From: DASRDE01 sp035652755
GTDB taxonomy: Bacteria; Vulcanimicrobiota; Vulcanimicrobiia; Vulcanimicrobiales; Vulcanimicrobiaceae
NCBI GenBank assembly: GCA_035652755.1
Contig: DASRDE010000316.1
Location: 1-25,822, forward strand
Direction: 5' to 3'
DNA length: 25,822 nucleotides
Shown: in pieces, positions 1 through 7,683 of the stretch
Numbering within the stretch: position 1 is the stretch's first letter
Layout of the letters: each line of letters begins with the position of its first letter
Translations under genes and position numbers: made by a program
The notes under the pieces: model-generated
Told to the model about the DNA's origin: nothing
Databases searched by the model: none
The model's input: only the letters and a program-made list of their open reading frames with translations

Positions 1-813
1 GCCGCCGATCTCGCGCGGTCCGAACGTTTCTCCGCCCGCAAAGACACCGACGACGACCGCAATCACCGGGATGATCAGCGCCGAGAGGCCGACGATCCAG
101 GCGGCGACGCGCTGCAGAAGCCACAGATTCAAAAAGAACGCAGCGCCGCTGCCGAGCAGCGCCAAGTAGCAGATCGTCAGTATCGACGGCAGCGACAACG
201 CAGTCGCGGGATGCGGATGCTCCAGCATCAGGCCCAGAATGGTAATTGCCGCACCCGAAAGCAGCATCGCCGCGGGCAACGTGATCAGCGGATCGTGGTG
301 GGAATGCCGTTTGGCATACGCATTGCCATAGGCCGATGAGAGCGCGGCTCCGACCGCGGCCAGCGCATACAGCGGCGTGCCGCTCACGTTCGAGGTCAGG
401 AAGATCAGCGCGACGCCGCCGAAGGCGATCGCGGCTCCGAGCCAGACGAGCGGACCGGAGCGTTCGCCCGCGACCCTTCCGAACCCGAACATGAAGAAGG
501 GAAACGTCCCGAACAGCACCGCGGTCATGCCGGACCCGACGTGCGTTTCGGCCGTGTACGTGAGCACGTAGTTGATCCCGAACATAAAGACCGCGAGCAC
601 GCCGACCAGATGCCACGGCAGCGCCGCAAGAGTCGTGCGCTTCCCAAGCGCGGCTGCCAGCGCGGCCAGTACGAGGCCGGCAAGAACGAATCGAACGCCG
701 ACGCCGGTGATCGGCGGTACGTAGTGGAGGCTTAATTTGATGGCGAGCCACGTCGTTCCCCAAATCGCGCACATGACGGCGTACGCGCCCGTGACTCTTG
801 CCCGCTCGCTCAC
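1..813 (-). CDS. DMT/EamA-family drug/metabolite exporter, 3' end cut by window edge
   Basis: The minus-strand frame is open from a GTG at 813 to the window edge and reads as a chain of hydrophobic helices. It begins MSERARVTGAYAVMCAIWGT, followed by a WLAIK-type first-helix motif typical of EamA (DUF6) transporters. These are ten-TM inner-membrane exporters of amino acids, metabolites or drugs, built from two EamA repeats. The last visible residues (GGETFGPREIGG) correspond to the stretch before the final helix, so probably only 25-30 residues are missing. GTG at 813 is chosen because an in-frame TGA lies 12 codons upstream; ATG at 774 is a possible later start inside the first helix. It diverges from aroH across a 68-bp gap. 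The substrate cannot be read from the sequence. Confidence 0.82.
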   Translation of the reverse strand, partial: MSERARVTGAYAVMCAIWGTTWLAIKLSLHYVPPITGVGVRFVLAGLVLAALAAALGKRTTLAALPWHLVGVLAVFMFGINYVLTYTAETHVGSGMTAVLFGTFPFFMFGFGRVAGERSGPLVWLGAAIAFGGVALIFLTSNVSGTPLYALAAVGAALSSAYGNAYAKRHSHHDPLITLPAAMLLSGAAITILGLMLEHPHPATALSLPSILTICYLALLGSGAAFFLNLWLLQRVAAWIVGLSALIIPVIAVVVGVFAGGETFGPREIGG

Positions 814-881
814 GGCGAGCTTGACAGCCTTCGCGCCCGTATGGTTTCATGGTCCAATTTTGAAAGTAGAGAGCGCTTGAG

Positions 882-1259
882 ATGAGCCAGAGAATGCGCG
901 GCGTGCGCGGAGCCATCACGGTAGAAGAAGATTCGCCCGGCGGGATCGTCGCCGCGACGAAACGGCTGCTGGCAGCGATGATCGAGCGCAACGGCGTTCA
1001 AACGGCCGACATCGCCTCCGTGCTCTTCAGCCTCACGCCCGACTTGCGTGCCGCATTTCCGGCGCTCGGCGCGCGCGAGATGGGCTGGGTGCACGTTCCG
1101 ATGCTGCACTTCACCGAGATCGACGTGCCCGGCGCGCTGCCGCGAGTCATTCGCGTGCTCATGCACGTGAGCACCGAGCGCGAGCAGCATGAAATCGAGC
1201 ACGTCTACCTCGACGGCGCCGCCGTACTGCGCCCCGACCTTTCGGCGCCGTCGCCGTGA
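882..1259 (+). CDS. aroH: Chorismate mutase, AroH (Bacillus) type
   Basis: A 125-residue protein that matches the monofunctional, trimeric AroH-class chorismate mutase (chorismate to prephenate, cytosol) end to end. Against the B. subtilis enzyme as I remember it, the catalytic residues are kept: R9 in MRGVRGA (Bsu Arg7), R65 (Arg63), E79 in TEIDVPG (Glu78), R91 in the IRVLM segment (Arg90) and Y109 in HVYL (Tyr108). The residue equivalent to Bsu Cys75 is histidine here (H76). Length is normal for the family. The start at 882 follows an AGAGAG-like weak Shine-Dalgarno. The stop overlaps the GTG start of tyrA in a GTGA, so the two are probably translationally coupled and act in consecutive steps. 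Confidence 0.95.
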   Translation: MSQRMRGVRGAITVEEDSPGGIVAATKRLLAAMIERNGVQTADIASVLFSLTPDLRAAFPALGAREMGWVHVPMLHFTEIDVPGALPRVIRVLMHVSTEREQHEIEHVYLDGAAVLRPDLSAPSP

Positions 1260-2026
1260 CCGCGCTGCAGCGGATCGGCATTCTGGGCACCGGCCTGATC
1301 GGCGGTTCGATCGGTCTGCGCGCGCGCTCGAAAGGTTTGCGCGTCGCCGGCTGCGACGCAAGCCCGGCGGCGCTCGCGCGAGCGCGTGAACGCGGCTGCA
1401 TCGACGATGAATGTACGCGCGAGCAGCTGTATGCTTCGTGCGATCTCGTCGTGCTGGCGATGCCGCCGCGCGCCGTCGTCGAGGAACTGCGCGCGCTCGG
1501 ACGCGACCGCGCTCATGGGAATGCGGCCATTCTCGACGTCGCGTCGGTAAAAGCGCCGGTGGCAGAGGCGGCGCGAGGCGTTGAATCGTTCGTAGGCACG
1601 CATCCGATGGCCGGAAACGAGGGCAGCGGCGCAGGAGCCGCAGATGGAGACCTCTTCGAAGGCCGCACCTGGGCCTACGTTCCGGCGCCGAGCGGCATCG
1701 CCACGCAGCGCGCGCTAACACTCATCGCGCTCATGGGAGCGAACGCGGTAGAGGTCGATCCGGAATCGCACGATGCGGCGGTCGCGCTGACCTCGCATCT
1801 TCCCCAAATCTTCGCGACGCTGTTCGCCCGACGCTTACGGGATGCGGCGCCCGCCGGCGCGCAGGCCCTTTACGGCCCGGTAGCGCGCGAGCTGCTGCGC
1901 ATCGGCACTGCCGCACCGGAATTTTGGGACGACGTCTTGGCGATGAACGCGAAAAATATCGCACGCGAAGCGCGCAGATTCGCCGATGCTCTCGAGCGCT
2001 TCGGATCAAACGTGCATGAAGGTTAG
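1256..2026 (+). CDS. tyrA: Prephenate dehydrogenase (tyrosine biosynthesis)
   Basis: A 256-residue TyrA-type dehydrogenase that oxidatively decarboxylates prephenate to 4-hydroxyphenylpyruvate with NAD(P)+. The N-terminal Rossmann motif GTGLIG is at residues 11-16. The catalytic-histidine segment GTHPMAG has His116, and the SHLPQ motif at 180-184 belongs to the helical dimerisation domain. The protein stops after that domain and has no C-terminal ACT domain, so the usual tyrosine feedback site is missing from this polypeptide. It starts with GTG inside the aroH stop (GTGA). Its last 21 bases overlap the 3' end of the convergent SLOG gene. Arogenate versus prephenate specificity cannot be decided by eye. 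Confidence 0.94.
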   Translation: MTALQRIGILGTGLIGGSIGLRARSKGLRVAGCDASPAALARARERGCIDDECTREQLYASCDLVVLAMPPRAVVEELRALGRDRAHGNAAILDVASVKAPVAEAARGVESFVGTHPMAGNEGSGAGAADGDLFEGRTWAYVPAPSGIATQRALTLIALMGANAVEVDPESHDAAVALTSHLPQIFATLFARRLRDAAPAGAQALYGPVARELLRIGTAAPEFWDDVLAMNAKNIAREARRFADALERFGSNVHEG

Positions 2027-3589
2027 CGGGCGTTCGCGCCGCAGAACGAGCCAGTAGGCGTGCTCGGCCAGCGCTTCTCGCCCGGTCTCTTCCAGCACGG
2101 CTGCGTGGGACGACTGCGAGCCGCCGCGATAGACGTTATCGAGGTCCGCGCGCGCGCGCTCAAAAACAGCATACATGTTCTCGTACCGGCGCGCGTTTTC
2201 GCCGAATCCGCGCTGCTGTTCGTAAAACCGCGCAAGCACCGCTACAATGCCCAAGCAGCCGAACACCTTCAATGCCCACGCGGCGAACGAACTCTGCTGA
2301 AAATGGTCTAGGAACAGCGCCGCAAAGGCGCAGCACATCGCTAGTACGGTAGCGGTCATTTCGAGACGCTCGAACAAGTGCTTTTTGCGCACCTCTCGCC
2401 GTCCGGCGTGCCGATAATAGCTGCACTGCGAATGTATCCAGTCGCGGCAGCCCTCGTGAGCCGGGCCGCAGCCTTCGACCGCGTCGCGCCCGCCCAGGGC
2501 TAGGAATGCCGTACGGAGTGCCATGCGGATCCACTGCAGTTCGCTTTGCTGCATCCGCAGGTAGAATCGATCGACGCGGGCGTCCTGCAGCCCGGCGCAG
2601 CACCACGCATACTGCACTCGCAGGGCCTCGGACAGGGCGCGGTAATCCTGGTAGCAGTTTTCGAGATCCAGCCGTCTGGCGAGAAGAAAAACGCACAAAG
2701 CCAAAAAAATAAGCGGGAACGTAATCAGCAGCGTGGCCGCGCGATTCTCCAAGATTAGAGCGAGCCCCGCGGTCAGCGCCAACAGGTACGTCGCGGACAT
2801 AGCGTTCAAACTCGCGGCTTGATAACGATCGGCGAGCGCAGATGCGCGTTGCTGCAGGTCTAGCAAGCCATGTTCTTTTCGCGCCCGTGCATTCCGTAAG
2901 GCGTCTCGGTTAAACCGATCCAGGCGACCCAGTGCGGCACAGAAGTCACGCTCGGCGATCCGAGCGTCGCGGCGGGGGTGCGGATAGTGCCGCCGAATCG
3001 AGAAGCAGTTCTCAGGCTCCTCTTTTCCTTCGCGCGGCGTGACGATCTGATACACGGGCCCGGCGTCCGCAACGTCGCCGTGCGCCAACCTCAAATCGAC
3101 CGAATAGGAAGTTCCGCCGATGCCCACGCCGTCGACGCCATCCCAAAATGCGACGAGAATATTGGCATAATCAGCGACGTACTCGCTTGCGCCGGCATAC
3201 TTGTTCGCCGCGCCGGGCGCGTCCGGAGCCGAAACGCGGTCGTATAATCCCTTCAGGACGTTGTCAAAATCAACGCGTTCCCGGGCACTAAGCTCGGTTT
3301 CGTACGCGGATGTGTCTTGCGGCAGCACGCCGATGACGGGGATTTTGCGTTCAAGCGCTGCCTGCGCAGCCAGCAGATCGGCGCCCCGCGCAAGCGGCGT
3401 AAGGACGAGGAGCTGCGTGGACGGATACAATCGCTCGATTTCATCGAGTACCCGATCGAACTGCTCGCGCAGCCGCGCCTTCGCAGCAGCCGGAACATCG
3501 CGGTGCCCGGCGATTCCGATGACCAGCGGTACGCCGGCGAAGTCGCGGCGTAAATGCCCGGGCTCAAGTGACGTCTCCAGCAGTTGCAT
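2006..3589 (-). CDS. SLOG-domain protein with four C-terminal membrane segments, putative nucleotide-sensing membrane effector
   Basis: A 527-residue protein. Residues ~18-185 form a Rossmannoid SLOG-like domain: VIGIAGHRDV at 23-32, a long helix, PLARGADLLAAQAAL at 65-79, VIGVLP at 85-90, and ILVAFWDG plus GGT at 144-160. This GHRD...GAD...WDG...GGT pattern recalls the TRPM-like SLOG/LSDAT group, known or predicted to bind nucleotide-derived ligands. Two hydrophobic pairs follow (about 263-281/284-304 and 411-428/434-455), separated by a helical region rich in W, Q and R that contains QQSELQWIRMALR. The layout resembles SLOG-SLATT effectors but doubled. ATG at 3589 is preferred over TTG at 3604 because GGAGG lies 8 nt upstream of it. 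It diverges from the TIR-STAND gene. The pore or effector role is inferred. Confidence 0.75.
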   Translation of the reverse strand: MQLLETSLEPGHLRRDFAGVPLVIGIAGHRDVPAAAKARLREQFDRVLDEIERLYPSTQLLVLTPLARGADLLAAQAALERKIPVIGVLPQDTSAYETELSARERVDFDNVLKGLYDRVSAPDAPGAANKYAGASEYVADYANILVAFWDGVDGVGIGGTSYSVDLRLAHGDVADAGPVYQIVTPREGKEEPENCFSIRRHYPHPRRDARIAERDFCAALGRLDRFNRDALRNARARKEHGLLDLQQRASALADRYQAASLNAMSATYLLALTAGLALILENRAATLLITFPLIFLALCVFLLARRLDLENCYQDYRALSEALRVQYAWCCAGLQDARVDRFYLRMQQSELQWIRMALRTAFLALGGRDAVEGCGPAHEGCRDWIHSQCSYYRHAGRREVRKKHLFERLEMTATVLAMCCAFAALFLDHFQQSSFAAWALKVFGCLGIVAVLARFYEQQRGFGENARRYENMYAVFERARADLDNVYRGGSQSSHAAVLEETGREALAEHAYWLVLRRERPLTFMHV

Positions 3590-3666
3590 GCGTCGAGCCT
3601 CCAATCGGTTACAGAGGACCGTTTAGCTCTTTTGTCAGATACCACCGGAGCTAACCGGGAGACCTC
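3590..3666. promoter_or_regulatory. Shared divergent promoter region of the SLOG-TM and TIR-STAND genes
   Basis: Only 77 bp separate the SLOG gene ATG from the TIR gene TTG, so both promoters must lie here or inside the coding ends. The minus strand has a GGAGG site at 3602-3598 for the SLOG gene, and a weak CTGACA ... TGTAAC pair with a long 19-bp spacer. On the plus strand, GGGAG at 3657-3661 serves the TIR gene with a 5-nt spacer. A short CGGT/ACCG inverted repeat lies at 3606-3621. No strong consensus promoter is visible. Confidence 0.4.
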
Positions 3667-6309
3667 TTGGCACACGACGTTTTTATCTGCCACGCTTCCG
3701 AAGACAAGGAAGTCGCGGGCGCCGCGTGTCTGCGGCTCGAGCGTGCCGGAATTCGATGCTGGATCGCGCCTCGCGACCCCGTCCCGGGCATCCCGTACGC
3801 ACGTCAGTTGATCGACGCAATAACGGAGTCGCGTCTGGTCCTGCTCGTCTTTTCCGAGCACGCGAACCGCTCCGAGCACGTACTTCGCGAACTCGAAATA
3901 GCGTCGAACGCCGAAAAGACGATTTTCCCGATGCGCATCGCGGGCGTCTTGCCGTCCGGTGACTTGCGATATTACATAACGCGGCTCCATTGGTTTGACG
4001 CCATCGAGCCGCCGATCGGAGATCGGCTGGACGAGCTGACGGCGCGCGTGGCCGATCTCTTGGGGGCCGGGCCGATTTCGCTTGCGCCCGCGCCGGTCGT
4101 CGGGAAGCCGGCGCACGTCAAACTCCCATTGCAACTGACCAGCTTCGTCGCTCGCGAAGGCGACGTCGCGGCCATTGCCGGCCTCGTCCGTAAAGGGCGG
4201 CTCGTCACGATCAGCGGTGCGGGCGGCGTCGGGAAAACGCGATGTGCGGTTGAGGTAAGCCGTCTGCTGATCGAAGAGTTTCCGGACGGTGCCTGGTTCG
4301 TGGATCTATCCAGCGTGCACGACAGCGGTGAAATTCTGACGGCGGTTGCCACCACGGCCGGTGTCCCCATATCCGGAGGAGAGGCGATCGAACCGGTACT
4401 GCTGGCGTACCTCGGAAAACACCGATCGCTGCTGATCTTGGACAATTGCGAACACGTCGTCGCTCCCGTTCGCGAGTTTGCCGGAAACGTCGCGCGCAAC
4501 TGCGACTCCGTCGCGATCTTGGCCACGAGCCGCGAGGCCCTCAACATCTACGGCGAGCAGTTGTACAGACTGGCGTCCCTCGAACCGCGGGCGGCAATCG
4601 CACTCTTTTCCGAAAGAGCGGCAGCGAGCGACGCCAGGTTCGCGCTCTCGGAAGAAAACGAAGCGTACGTAGCGGAGATCTGCCGCAGGCTCGACGGCAT
4701 ACCGCTGGCTATAGAACTGGCTGCGGCCCGAATCCGGATGCTGAGCGCGCAGCAACTGGCAAGCCGCCTGACCGAAAAGATCGGTAATCTCGGCGGGCGG
4801 CAAAACGCACCGCGTCAGCAGACGCTGGGCGCCACCGTCGAATGGAGCTACGAGTTACTCTCGGAGCATGAGCGCGTTCTGTTCCGCCGTTTGGGGATTT
4901 TCACCGGAACGTTTACCGTCGATCTGGCGAGCGCGGTGTGTCAAAGCGCGGAGATGCCGCCCGATCTCGTCGTCGAGCTTTTCGAGTCGCTTCTGGACAA
5001 GTCGCTCATCCAACCCGAGACCATTTCGGGCGAAATGCGGTACCGGCTGCTTGAAGCCGTCCGCGAATTCGCTTCCGAAAAATTGGATTCCGCGAGCGAA
5101 ACGCCGGCGATGGCACGCGCACACGCTTACGCTTACGCAGAATTCGCGCAAAGCGCTTACCCGGATTGGGGTTTGCCGCAAGACGACGCGTGGATGTCGA
5201 ATGCGGCCTCGGACCTGGCCAATTTCCGCCGCGCGCTCAGATGGGCGTTTCAGGACGGTGGCGACCCGTTGCCGGGAATGCGAATCGCCGCCGCCATACG
5301 TTCGATTTGGATGCGCTTCGATCTGTCGGAAGGGCGGCGCTGGGTCGAAGAAGCGCTTACACGCGTCGGGGCGGAGACGCCTATCGAGGTCACGGCCCGC
5401 TTGCACCTTGCAAAAGCGCATTTGAGCGTGGTGCTCGGGGATTATCGCGCTGCACTTCCGGCGGCGCGCCGGGCGATGGAACTCTTCGGCGAAACCGGCG
5501 ATGCGTTCGGAACGGCGGAGGCACAGCTCTTCGCGGGCGGTGCTTGCGCCATGTTGGGCGACGTTGCGGAGGCGGACGATCTGCTGAACCGCGCACTGCG
5601 CACCTTTCGCGAACTTCGGGCCGATCGGCAAACCGGTTCGGCCCTGCAGTACCTCGCCGTCGCACACCTGACGGCAGGGAGCGGCGCGAAAGCCCGGCCG
5701 CTCTTTGCCGAAGCACTCGAGGTTTTTCGCACTACGCCCGGTGCGGAACGGTCGGCAAGGCACATGGCAGCCGCGCTGGCTGAATTGGAATTCGAATCCG
5801 GCGATGCGGCGGCGGCAATAGCGCTGGTTCGCGAAGCGCTCGAAAAGGACCGCGCCTCCCGCGACGACGTTCTCGTCGTTTTCGACCTGTGCAACATCTC
5901 GGCATACTTAATTGCGCAGCAGCGTTACGACGAGGGCGCGGCGGCAGCGTGGGAAGCATTCGAGCTCGCGCGCCGTTTTAACGTTGAAATCGGCGTCGCA
6001 GTGGCGCTGCAGCACTTGGCGGCAGTGGAAGCTTTGCAGGACTCGGATGATACCGGCGGTCGCGAGGCTTTAGAACAGGCCGCCCGATCGATCGGCTTTC
6101 TCGACCGCTGGTTCGAGACGTCCGGCGCGCGGCGATACTACACCGAGCAGCAAGAGTACGAAAAGGCCTCCGGCCGGCTTAGCTCGCTCCTGGGTGCCGA
6201 ACAGTTCGAAACCTGCCGTGCACAAGGAGCCGAATGGACGGAGGCCGAGGCCGCCGCAGCCGCGTCGAAAACAGCCAGGACAAGGCGGGGTACGGCAGAA
6301 TCCGTTTAG
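3667..6309 (+). CDS. TIR domain - STAND (NB-ARC-like) ATPase - TPR protein
   Basis: An 880-residue protein in three parts. Residues 1-132 are a TIR domain: DVFICHASEDKE at 4-15, a BB-loop WIAPRDPVPG at 32-41, SRLVLLVFS at 55-63, and HVLRELEIA, whose Glu75 sits where the TIR NADase catalytic Glu is found. Residues ~155-430 are a STAND ATPase: Walker A GAGGVGKT 184-191, Walker B LLILDN 255-260, sensor TSRE 287-290, and a GIPLA motif 344-348. From ~480 to 850 the protein is helical and TPR-like. The tail resembles the C-termini of AfsR/LuxR-type predicted ATPases, but no DNA-binding domain is present. TTG at 3667 is used because an in-frame stop at 3652 excludes anything further upstream. The family suggests a signal-gated TIR NAD+-consuming or cyclic-ADPR-making immune receptor; this is inference. 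Confidence 0.88.
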   Translation: MAHDVFICHASEDKEVAGAACLRLERAGIRCWIAPRDPVPGIPYARQLIDAITESRLVLLVFSEHANRSEHVLRELEIASNAEKTIFPMRIAGVLPSGDLRYYITRLHWFDAIEPPIGDRLDELTARVADLLGAGPISLAPAPVVGKPAHVKLPLQLTSFVAREGDVAAIAGLVRKGRLVTISGAGGVGKTRCAVEVSRLLIEEFPDGAWFVDLSSVHDSGEILTAVATTAGVPISGGEAIEPVLLAYLGKHRSLLILDNCEHVVAPVREFAGNVARNCDSVAILATSREALNIYGEQLYRLASLEPRAAIALFSERAAASDARFALSEENEAYVAEICRRLDGIPLAIELAAARIRMLSAQQLASRLTEKIGNLGGRQNAPRQQTLGATVEWSYELLSEHERVLFRRLGIFTGTFTVDLASAVCQSAEMPPDLVVELFESLLDKSLIQPETISGEMRYRLLEAVREFASEKLDSASETPAMARAHAYAYAEFAQSAYPDWGLPQDDAWMSNAASDLANFRRALRWAFQDGGDPLPGMRIAAAIRSIWMRFDLSEGRRWVEEALTRVGAETPIEVTARLHLAKAHLSVVLGDYRAALPAARRAMELFGETGDAFGTAEAQLFAGGACAMLGDVAEADDLLNRALRTFRELRADRQTGSALQYLAVAHLTAGSGAKARPLFAEALEVFRTTPGAERSARHMAAALAELEFESGDAAAAIALVREALEKDRASRDDVLVVFDLCNISAYLIAQQRYDEGAAAAWEAFELARRFNVEIGVAVALQHLAAVEALQDSDDTGGREALEQAARSIGFLDRWFETSGARRYYTEQQEYEKASGRLSSLLGAEQFETCRAQGAEWTEAEAAAAASKTARTRRGTAESV

Positions 6310-6354
6310 GCCTACTTGCGCTCGGTTGGCGGAGCCGGAATCGGGGCTGCGGCT

Positions 6355-7683
6355 ATGAGAAAGATTTGCTCGATCGGGACGCCGTTGCTAACGGCATCGA
6401 TTGTTTGTGCAGCGCTTCTTGCAGGATGCGCTTCCCGCGTCGCAATGACGCCCGCGACGGGGTCGGCTCTGCGCCAACAGCTTCCGCCCATTCCGCACGT
6501 TCTGCCGCTTTTTAATTTCACCGGATCGGGAGGCATCGATCCCGTGCCGGTCCTCGCCGGCGATCCGGCGGGCGCGCTCTACGGCACGACGACCGAGGGC
6601 GGAAGCAACGGATACGGCATCGTCTACGAATTGAATTACACGGGCAATTCGAAAAACCCGTACACGGAAACGATCCTTCACTCATTCGACTACACCGGCG
6701 GCGCGCTGCCGAAAGCTCCCGTGGCGATGTCGGGCGGCAACTTGTTCGGAACGACGCAGTTCGGCGGGACGTATGGTTACGGTACGGTGTTCGAACTGGT
6801 GGGCGGCACCCAATTTCAAGTCCTGTACAATTTCAAGGGCCCGCCCGCGGACGGAGCGTACCCCGCTTCGTTAGTCGCGCTAAGAAACGGCATCATTTAC
6901 GGCACGACCCTGCAGGGCGGGAACGGAACCTTGTGCCCGGGCGGATGCGGTGCCGTGTACGCACTGGTGCCGGGCGGTTCGGAAAATCTGGTCTATTCGT
7001 TTCAAGGCGGCAGCGACGGATGGTATCCGTGGGGTGCCGTCAACGTAACCAGCGCGACGACGCTCTACGGGACGACCCTTTACGGCGGCGGCGCGGGATG
7101 CGGGGGATCGGGGTGCGGCACGGTCTATCTGCTGAAATCCATTTCAGGCAACTGGCAGGAGACGATCGTGCACGATTTTGCGGGAGGGCAAAACGACGGC
7201 AGCGGTCCGCATTCGCATCTGACGATTATCGGCGGTAATCTCTTCGGTACGACGATAAACGGAGGCTCCCAGAATTGTCTCGACGGTTGCGGCACCGTTT
7301 TCGAGATTGCCGTGCCCAGCTTCACCGAAAGCATTCTTCACGAATTCCAAGGCTCAGACGGGGCAGGTCCCTTCGTCGGCCTGGCTCAGAACAGCACCTA
7401 TCTCTACGGCACGACGCTGAACGGCGGCACGGGCAGCTGCGCCGGTCAACTCGGGTGCGGCGTGATCTTCAAACTCTTGCCGGACGGAACGAACTTTTCA
7501 GTCGTCTACGATTTTCCGCCGCCGAAAGACCAGCAGAACCCGGCGAGCGCCGTTTTCGAAGACAAAAAAACCAACGTCATGTACGGAATCCAGTCGGACG
7601 GCGGAAAGTTCGGGTACGGACAGTTCTTCCAAGTGCCGACGCCCGCGCCTACGCCGACCCCGAGTTCGCGTTCTACATTCTGA
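6355..7683 (+). CDS. GloVer-repeat lipoprotein
   Basis: A 442-residue predicted lipoprotein. The N-terminus MRKICSIG is followed by a hydrophobic run ending in the lipobox LAGC, so the mature protein should begin at that cysteine and sit on the outside of a membrane. Seven tandem units of about 45-60 residues follow, each with a core such as YGTTTEGGSNGYGIVYEL or FGTTQFGGTYGYGTVFEL. These are the G-x-V-x-E/x-L (GloVer, TIGR03803-like) repeats, probably beta-propeller blades. Four units carry paired cysteines (for example GTLCPGGCG, CGGSGCG), suggesting disulfides outside the cytoplasm. The ATG at 6355 is chosen over TTG at 6316 because it starts exactly at the signal peptide. It follows the TIR gene by 45 bp and overlaps the convergent carboxylase gene by 11 bp. 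Function unknown. Confidence 0.88.
   Translation: MRKICSIGTPLLTASIVCAALLAGCASRVAMTPATGSALRQQLPPIPHVLPLFNFTGSGGIDPVPVLAGDPAGALYGTTTEGGSNGYGIVYELNYTGNSKNPYTETILHSFDYTGGALPKAPVAMSGGNLFGTTQFGGTYGYGTVFELVGGTQFQVLYNFKGPPADGAYPASLVALRNGIIYGTTLQGGNGTLCPGGCGAVYALVPGGSENLVYSFQGGSDGWYPWGAVNVTSATTLYGTTLYGGGAGCGGSGCGTVYLLKSISGNWQETIVHDFAGGQNDGSGPHSHLTIIGGNLFGTTINGGSQNCLDGCGTVFEIAVPSFTESILHEFQGSDGAGPFVGLAQNSTYLYGTTLNGGTGSCAGQLGCGVIFKLLPDGTNFSVVYDFPPPKDQQNPASAVFEDKKTNVMYGIQSDGGKFGYGQFFQVPTPAPTPTPSSRSTF

Noticed and set aside
810..1721. 303-residue minus-strand frame antisense to aroH and tyrA
   Set aside because: It is arginine-rich with no recognisable motif and lies opposite two genes with complete catalytic motifs; a typical GC-rich shadow frame.
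3253..4134. 293-residue minus-strand frame across the divergent promoter
   Set aside because: It would cover the TIR domain antisense and the SLOG start in another frame; both real proteins have clear domains.
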